Shown in pieces: positions 59,210 through 64,000 of a stretch of DNA of 64,000 bases. Location of the stretch: assembly GCF_010119235.1 (NCBI RefSeq), contig NZ_JAAATZ010000001.1, positions 1,704,501 to 1,768,500 of the forward strand, read 5' to 3'. Source of the DNA: Flavobacterium phycosphaerae. Its GTDB lineage: Bacteria > Bacteroidota > Bacteroidia > Flavobacteriales > Flavobacteriaceae. Every line of letters begins with the position of its first letter. Within the stretch, counting starts at the first letter, position 1. The position numbers and the translations under genes are program-made. Under the pieces are notes generated by a model, which did no database searches, had not been told where the DNA came from, and worked only from the letters and a program-made list of their open reading frames with translations.

Positions 59210-62062
59210 ATGCCTAAAGACAACTCCATCAAATCGGTTTTAATTATTGGTTCCGGACCTATTGTTATCGGACAAGCCTGTGAATTTGACTATGCCGGTT
59301 CCCAATCCGCTCGCTCCTTAAGAGAAGAAGGAATCGAAGTAATCTTAATCAACTCCAACCCGGCCACCATCATGACTGACCCCTCTATGGCGGATCATGT
59401 GTATTTGTTACCGTTAACCACTAAATCCATCATTCAAATCCTTAAAGAGCATCCGCAAATTGATGCGGTGTTGCCCACCATGGGAGGACAAACGGCTTTG
59501 AATCTTTGTCTGGAAGCTGATGAAAAAGGAATTTGGCAGGATTTCGGAGTGCGATTAATTGGTGTTGATATTAATGCGATTAACATTACCGAAGACCGTG
59601 AACAGTTCAAACAACTATTAGAAAGAATAAATGTTCCCACGGCACCGGCCAAAACCGCTACGTCTTTCTTAAAAGGAAAAGAAATTGCGCAAGAGTTTGG
59701 TTTTCCGTTGGTGATTCGTCCGTCGTTTACTTTGGGCGGTACCGGTGCGGCTTTTGTACACAAGAAAGAAGATTTTGATGAGTTGCTAACCCGTGGTTTA
59801 GAAGCGTCACCCATTCACGAAGTCTTAATTGATAAGGCTTTACTGGGATGGAAAGAATACGAATTAGAATTACTTCGCGATAAAAATGATAACGTAGTCA
59901 TTATCTGTTCCATCGAAAATATGGACCCGATGGGGATTCATACCGGGGACTCAATTACCGTGGCGCCTGCCATGACGTTATCCGATACAACATTCCAAAA
60001 GATGCGTGATATGGCGATTTTGATGATGCGCTCTATCGGGAATTTTGCCGGAGGATGTAATGTGCAGTTTGCTGTTTCCCCCGATGAAAAAGAAGATATA
60101 GTTGCCATTGAAATCAATCCGCGTGTGTCTCGTTCTTCGGCTTTGGCCTCTAAAGCTACAGGATATCCTATTGCTAAGATTGCCACCAAATTGGCTTTAG
60201 GCTATAATTTGAATGAATTACAAAATCAGATTACCAAATCCACTTCGGCGTTGTTTGAACCTACGTTGGACTATGTGATTGTAAAAATACCGCGCTGGAA
60301 TTTCGACAAATTTGAAGGTTCGGACAGAACTTTAGGCTTGCAAATGAAATCAGTAGGTGAGGTAATGGGAATTGGTCGTTCGTTTCAGGAGGCGTTGCAC
60401 AAAGCCACTCAATCGTTAGAGATTAAGCGAAACGGAATCGGAGCGGATGGAAAAGGGTATAAGAATTACGAACAAATTATCGAGAAACTGACTTTTGCGA
60501 GTTGGGACAGAGTCTTTGTGATTTATGATGCTATCGCGATGGGCATTCCATTGAGCAGAATACACGAAATCACTAAGATAGATATGTGGTTCTTGAAACA
60601 ATATGAAGAATTATATTTATTAGAGAGAGAAATCTCCAATTATAAAGTCGATACTTTACCAAGAGAGCTCTTGCTTGAAGCCAAACAAAAAGGCTACGGC
60701 GACCGTCAAATTGCCCACATGATGGGATGTTTGGAGAGTCAGGTGTATAAGTTGCGCGACGAAATGAACATTAGGCGGGTTTATAAATTGGTTGACACTT
60801 GTGCGGCCGAGTTTAAAGCTATGACTCCGTACTATTATTCTACTTTTGAAGCTGAGATTCAGACGGCCCATGGCGAACGATACGTTCATAACGAAAGTAT
60901 TGTTACTGATAAAAAGAAAGTAGTCGTTTTAGGTTCAGGGCCAAACAGAATCGGGCAGGGGATTGAGTTTGATTACTCTTGTGTACATGGCGTGTTGGCA
61001 GCCAAAGAGTGTGGCTACGAAACCATCATGATTAACTGTAACCCGGAAACGGTTTCTACTGATTTTGATACGGCTGATAAGTTGTACTTCGAACCGGTAT
61101 TTTGGGAACACATTTATGATATCATTCGACATGAAAAACCGGAAGGTGTTATTGTGCAATTGGGTGGACAAACCGCTTTAAAACTGGCTGAAAAATTAGA
61201 CCGTTACGGTATCAAGATATTAGGAACTTCGTTTGACGCTTTGGATTTAGCCGAAGACCGCGGAAGATTCTCTGAACTATTAGAAGAATTAAACATACCA
61301 TTTCCTAAGTTTGGTGTAGCTGAGAATGCCGATCAAGCTTCGGCTTTGGCAGATGTACTCGACTTCCCGTTATTGGTTCGTCCTTCGTATGTATTGGGTG
61401 GTCAAGGGATGAAGATTGTTATCAACAAGCAGGAGTTGGAAGAGCATGTGATTGATTTGCTGAAAAACATACCCGGTAACAAATTGCTTTTGGATAATTA
61501 TTTAGACGGAGCGATTGAAGCGGAAGCCGATGCGATATGTGACGGCGAAAACGTTTACATCATAGGAATCATGGAGCACATTGAACCTTGTGGGGTACAC
61601 TCAGGAGACAGTAATGCGACTTTGCCTCCTTTTAACTTGGGCGAATTTGTAATGCAACAAATCAAAGATCATACTAAGAAAATTGCTTTGGCCTTGCGAA
61701 CCGTCGGGTTAATCAATATACAGTTTGCCATTAAAGATGATATCGTTTATATTATTGAGGCCAATCCGAGAGCTTCTCGTACGGTGCCTTTTATTGCGAA
61801 AGCTTATGGTGAGCCTTATGTAAATTATGCTACCAAAGTCATGTTGGGTGAAAATAAAGTAACTGATTTCACGTTCAATCCTCAATTGAAAGGATATGCT
61901 ATAAAGCAACCGGTGTTTTCGTTCAGTAAGTTTCCTAATGTGAATAAGGCTTTGGGCCCTGAAATGAAATCGACGGGAGAGAGTATTTTGTTTATTGATG
62001 ATTTGAAGGATGACCAGTTTTATGAGTTGTACTCGAGACGTAAAATGTACTTGAGCAAATAG
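59210..62062 (+). CDS. carB: Carbamoyl-phosphate synthase large subunit (short form without MGS domain)
   Basis: CarB makes carbamoyl phosphate from bicarbonate, ATP and CarA-supplied ammonia for arginine and pyrimidines. The start is the ATG of MPKDNSIKSVLIIGSGPIVIGQ; 37 upstream open codons run through the palindrome and are rejected. The 950-residue protein has two ATP-grasp halves: residues about 1-400 (VRPSFTLGGTGAAF, EINPRVSRSSALASKATGYPIA) and about 550-930 (VLGSGPNRIGQGIEFDY, VRPSYVLGGQGM, EANPRASRTVPF), plus the oligomerisation linker. It ends shortly after GPEMKSTGE, so the ~130-residue C-terminal allosteric (MGS-like) domain of the 1070-residue enteric enzyme is absent. carA is not adjacent. 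Confidence 0.96.
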   Translation: MPKDNSIKSVLIIGSGPIVIGQACEFDYAGSQSARSLREEGIEVILINSNPATIMTDPSMADHVYLLPLTTKSIIQILKEHPQIDAVLPTMGGQTALNLCLEADEKGIWQDFGVRLIGVDINAINITEDREQFKQLLERINVPTAPAKTATSFLKGKEIAQEFGFPLVIRPSFTLGGTGAAFVHKKEDFDELLTRGLEASPIHEVLIDKALLGWKEYELELLRDKNDNVVIICSIENMDPMGIHTGDSITVAPAMTLSDTTFQKMRDMAILMMRSIGNFAGGCNVQFAVSPDEKEDIVAIEINPRVSRSSALASKATGYPIAKIATKLALGYNLNELQNQITKSTSALFEPTLDYVIVKIPRWNFDKFEGSDRTLGLQMKSVGEVMGIGRSFQEALHKATQSLEIKRNGIGADGKGYKNYEQIIEKLTFASWDRVFVIYDAIAMGIPLSRIHEITKIDMWFLKQYEELYLLEREISNYKVDTLPRELLLEAKQKGYGDRQIAHMMGCLESQVYKLRDEMNIRRVYKLVDTCAAEFKAMTPYYYSTFEAEIQTAHGERYVHNESIVTDKKKVVVLGSGPNRIGQGIEFDYSCVHGVLAAKECGYETIMINCNPETVSTDFDTADKLYFEPVFWEHIYDIIRHEKPEGVIVQLGGQTALKLAEKLDRYGIKILGTSFDALDLAEDRGRFSELLEELNIPFPKFGVAENADQASALADVLDFPLLVRPSYVLGGQGMKIVINKQELEEHVIDLLKNIPGNKLLLDNYLDGAIEAEADAICDGENVYIIGIMEHIEPCGVHSGDSNATLPPFNLGEFVMQQIKDHTKKIALALRTVGLINIQFAIKDDIVYIIEANPRASRTVPFIAKAYGEPYVNYATKVMLGENKVTDFTFNPQLKGYAIKQPVFSFSKFPNVNKALGPEMKSTGESILFIDDLKDDQFYELYSRRKMYLSK

Positions 62063-62063
62063 T

Positions 62064-62102
62064 TTTAAGTTACGAGTTACGAATTACGAGTTACAAGTTA
62101 TT
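62064..62102. repeat. Short direct repeats (gttacgag-like) after carB
   Basis: About five copies of a 7-8 bp unit (gttacgag, ttacgaat, tacgagtt, acaagtta) follow the carB stop. Comparable units occur at 29534-29572. Confidence 0.5.
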
Positions 62103-62117
62103 CCTTTTTTATATAGT

Positions 62118-62147
62118 AACCGCCCTCTTTATTGGGGCGGTTTTTTT
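62118..62147. terminator. Terminator of carB and the convergent HTH gene
   Basis: AACCGCCC/GGGCGGTT stem, 9-nt loop (TCTTTATTG), T run on the plus strand. Confidence 0.85.
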
Positions 62148-62499
62148 ATGATTTTTTGATTAGGATTTCTTTATAGATGGAGATTTCTTTTTTCAGGTCG
62201 TTTATTTCCTGTTGTTGGGCTTCGATGGTATGTTGAAAGACGGTTTTATTGGTGTTTTGGAGTTCTACGGGAAGGAGTTGAATTAAATCGGTGAAGAGGT
62301 TGTATCCGATGGCTTGCGATACTTTCCAGATGATTCTTGTTTGCAGTGTTTCCTGAACGAAATAGCCGTAGAGGGTGGACTGATGGATATTCATCCTGCG
62401 GGATAGTTGGGCATAGGTTATGTTGTGTTCTTCGATTTTATTTTTGATAAAAGTACCCATGTGTGGTAGCTCGGCGGTGGTGTTTTGGTATGTTTTCAT
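62146..62499 (-). CDS. XRE-like helix-turn-helix protein with C-terminal coiled coil
   Basis: The start is taken as the ATG at 62499 (MKTYQNTTAELPHMGTFIK); 17 upstream codons are open but look non-coding. The 117-residue protein has an XRE/Cro-like helix-turn-helix (about 15-70: FIKNKIEEHNITYAQLSRRMNIHQSTLYGYF ... IIWKVSQAIGYNLF) and a C-terminal coiled coil (about 80-117: QHTIEAQQQEINDLKKEISIYKEIL), a probable dimeriser. It is predicted to bind DNA. The divergent 21-bp repeat array lies directly upstream, a possible target or neighbour effect. No toxin partner is adjacent. Confidence 0.82.
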   Translation of the reverse strand: MKTYQNTTAELPHMGTFIKNKIEEHNITYAQLSRRMNIHQSTLYGYFVQETLQTRIIWKVSQAIGYNLFTDLIQLLPVELQNTNKTVFQHTIEAQQQEINDLKKEISIYKEILIKKS

Positions 62500-62615
62500 A
62501 TTGATTGTTATTTGATTAGACCTTCTTATTCTTTTATTGGATACTAACAAATAGTGTGCAATTTTGACTGAATTTGGTATAAACCCAAGAAAATTTAAGA
62601 AAAGCCTAAGAAAGT

Positions 62616-62820
62616 TTGGGACTTTCCAAAAGGGATATTGGATTCTCCCAAAAGGATATTGGATTCTCCCAAAGGGATATTGGATTCTCCCAAAGGGATA
62701 TTGGATTTCCCCAAAGAGATATGGTATTACCCCAAAGGGATGTTGGATTCTCCCAAAAGGATATTGGATTTCCCCAAAGAGATATGGTATTACCCCAAAG
62801 GGATATGGGATTATCCTAAT
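62616..62820. repeat. 21-bp tandem repeat array (eight full units)
   Basis: Eight consecutive 21-bp units run from 62637 to 62804, each with the core GGATTCTCCCAAAGGGAT or a close variant; degenerate part-units flank both sides (62616-62636 and 62805-62820). Units 4 and 7 are identical, and so are units 5 and 8, giving a 63-bp higher-order repeat. The unit has no stop in any of six frames, so long open frames through it (for example GYWILPK repeats in one frame from a weak TTG at 62564) are not good evidence of a gene. The 397 bp from 62551 to 62947 hold this array plus the presumed promoter of the downstream lipoprotein gene; nothing else is supported. Confidence 0.92.
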
Positions 62821-62947
62821 AACCAGTGTTTTTACTATAGCGTTTCGGGAAAGAAATGGATGTTTTTTTGATTTGGTTCGGATTTATGATTCGTTAACTG
62901 TTAATTTTTCTTATACTTGCTCCACTAAATTATAAAATACGCTACTT

Positions 62948-63688
62948 ATGAAAAAAATACTTTTGCTTACAGCTTTATCGTCTTTGTTGTTGGCTTCCTG
63001 CTCCTCGAGTGATTCCTCTCCGGCGGCTGAAAATGATGTGTTGATGACAAAGACCATTGCTACCTATGATAGCGGTACTCCGGTTACAACCACTTTTACT
63101 TATGATGGAAAAAAGATAAAGGAAGGGATGGCTTCTAACGGTTATTATCAGAAGTTTTATTATACAGGTGATTTGTTGACCAAAGTAGAATACTATGATG
63201 ATTCGGATGTGAAAATTTATGAGGAAACCTATGTCTATAATAGCAATAATCAATTAATCAATTATGCGTGGATAGAAATCACGAATGATTATGGTAGCAG
63301 GGAGTTGTATACTCACAATAGTAACGGTACTATTTCGGTAACTAAGTTATATGGAGATGCTGATGTTCAAAGTATTTTTTCAGGTACAGGGACTATCAGT
63401 TTTGTAAATGGTGACGTTAGTATGATAGATTCGAGTTCAGATGGGATGTATATGTATAGTTATGATACTAAAAACAGTCCGTTTAAAAATGTAACCGGCG
63501 TTGATAAAATCAATTTTGTTGATGGTGACCCGTTGGGCGTTTTTCATAACATAGTAACCGAAACTCATGAAGGTTTTCCATCGGCGACCATTACCTATGC
63601 CTATACTTACAATGGGCAGAATTTCCCGGCAACTAAGGATTGGAATGAGGGAAGCCATTCTAATTCGGTTCAGTATTTTTATAACTAA
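62948..63688 (+). CDS. Putative lipoprotein of unknown function
   Basis: The 246-residue protein starts with a lipoprotein signal, MKKILLLTALSSLLLASCSSSD, with acylated Cys18 after LLAS and a serine-rich linker. The mature part has repeated beta-strand pairs of the type TTTFTYDGKKIKEGMAS, YYQKFYYTGDLLTKVEYYDD, YEETYVYNSNNQLINYAW and ITYAYTYNGQNFPATKDW. These resemble the RHS/YD-like or DUF4595-type beta repeats of Bacteroidota lipoproteins, so it is probably a secreted beta-rich protein of the cell surface. Function unknown. A clear terminator follows. Confidence 0.82.
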   Translation: MKKILLLTALSSLLLASCSSSDSSPAAENDVLMTKTIATYDSGTPVTTTFTYDGKKIKEGMASNGYYQKFYYTGDLLTKVEYYDDSDVKIYEETYVYNSNNQLINYAWIEITNDYGSRELYTHNSNGTISVTKLYGDADVQSIFSGTGTISFVNGDVSMIDSSSDGMYMYSYDTKNSPFKNVTGVDKINFVDGDPLGVFHNIVTETHEGFPSATITYAYTYNGQNFPATKDWNEGSHSNSVQYFYN

Positions 63689-63708
63689 AATAGAGTTTAT
63701 TTCAAACC

Positions 63709-63740
63709 AAAACGCCCAAGGTAAAGCTTGGGCGTTTTTT
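63709..63740. terminator. Bidirectional terminator at the right end
   Basis: AAACGCCCAAG/CTTGGGCGTTT stem of 11 bp with a 6-nt loop and T run; the DUF2721-like gene converges on it. Confidence 0.88.
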
Positions 63741-63746
63741 TATTCT

Positions 63747-64000
63747 TTATTTTTTAGGTTTTTTTTCTTCCTCTTCCAGCAAATCACTTAAATGAAAACG
63801 CAGGGCTGTAACTGAAATGCTGATTTCCCAGAAAGAAATTCCCAGCGAAATCAAAAGCGAAAGTAGACTGACACCAAAAAGCCAAATGCCCATGGTTTGT
63901 TGTTCTAAAAATAAGGATAACATGGCAAAGACGGAAAGAAACAAACACAGTACACCGAAGAGTTGCATGTACCGTATTAATGACAATCGGAGGTTGAGGT
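63747..64000 (-). CDS. DUF2721 family membrane protein, C-terminal part (cut by window edge)
   Basis: The frame is open from the stop at 63747 to the window edge at 64000, reading ...LNLRLSLIRYMQLFGVLCLFLSVFAMLSLFL. The shorter 79-residue reading would need a TTG start inside this motif, so a truncated gene crossing the edge is preferred. Two membrane helices (LFGVLCLFLSVFAMLSLFL and WLFGVSLLSLLISLGISFW) and the end EISISVTALRFHLSDLLEEEEKKPKK match the C-terminus of DUF2721 proteins. Function unknown; inner membrane. Confidence 0.8.
   Translation of the reverse strand, partial: LNLRLSLIRYMQLFGVLCLFLSVFAMLSLFLEQQTMGIWLFGVSLLSLLISLGISFWEISISVTALRFHLSDLLEEEEKKPKK

Noticed and set aside
59014..59232. 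Leftward 72-residue frame over the carB leader
   Set aside because: It overlaps the structured element, the palindrome and the carB start, and shows no homology-like pattern.
62616..62820. CRISPR array
   Set aside because: Units are contiguous with no spacers, are 21 bp long, and no cas genes are nearby.
62564..62935. A 123-residue open frame with GYWILPK repeats
   Set aside because: It starts at a TTG, consists mainly of the 21-bp array, and all other frames through the array are equally open. The non-repeat tail has no coding character.

Overview
The window reads as a chromosomal segment of a Flavobacterium-like member of the Flavobacteriaceae (Bacteroidota). Supporting signs are low G+C, promoters of the form TTG-N18/19-TAnnTTTG, no Shine-Dalgarno preference, secreted proteins with type IX secretion (T9SS) C-terminal domains, family genes typical of the phylum (DUF5686, DUF4290, DUF4199, carboxypeptidase-regulatory TonB receptors, MtaB, type B L31), and a 6S RNA between zapA and rny. 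Nearly everything is ordinary core chromosome. I see no prophage, transposase, CRISPR array or defence island.

Layout. 1-7.1 kb: first 29 codons of dnaA (leftward, cut by the window edge), a DnaA-box-like site, a 4HBT thioesterase, a leftward ribD-HAD-YigZ operon, a GNAT-prmC pair, an orphan MacB/FtsX permease and hisS. 7.2-17.8 kb: two giant paralogous T9SS-secreted multidomain proteins. 18-24.2 kb: tRNA-Met, a START-like protein, a class IV aminotransferase, YqgE, HU, fmt, recQ and a small P-loop ATPase. 24.5-28.4 kb: a secreted kelch/galactose-oxidase-like protein ending in two EF-hand/dockerin-like loops. 28.5-32.2 kb: DUF493-DUF4290-murA, a lipoprotein and a TauE permease. 32.2-38.6 kb: a degenerate repeat patch, a DUF5686 protein, aroQ, three tandem outer-membrane beta-barrel genes, and xerD. 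38.6-46.6 kb: a response regulator, rny, 6S RNA, zapA, a coiled-coil protein, an M23 peptidase, a TonB receptor and a lipoprotein. 46.6-52.4 kb: a leftward five-gene operon (DUF4199, GT2, phosphosugar mutase, ABC exporter, DUF2971). 52.5-64 kb: rpmE2, a GlmU-like protein, mtaB, small genes, a lytic transglycosylase, rpmH, carB, an XRE-like regulator, a 21-bp tandem repeat, a lipoprotein and the edge of a DUF2721 gene.

How the genes fit together: most are housekeeping (replication, riboflavin, histidyl-tRNA, initiator tRNA formylation, peptidoglycan synthesis and turnover, shikimate, carbamoyl phosphate, RNA decay, division). The accessory character lies in the large secreted proteins, the porin-like trio and the intergenic repeats.

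Main points for a second look: single-base frameshifts at G-runs in hisS and in the aminotransferase, probably sequence errors; MurA with Asp in place of the fosfomycin-target Cys; CarB without the C-terminal allosteric domain; the zapA-6S RNA linkage; the dockerin-like C-terminus on a flavobacterial secreted protein; a 21-bp array open in all six frames; and a structured element plus a 20-bp perfect palindrome before carB. I did not find a clearly new multi-gene system.
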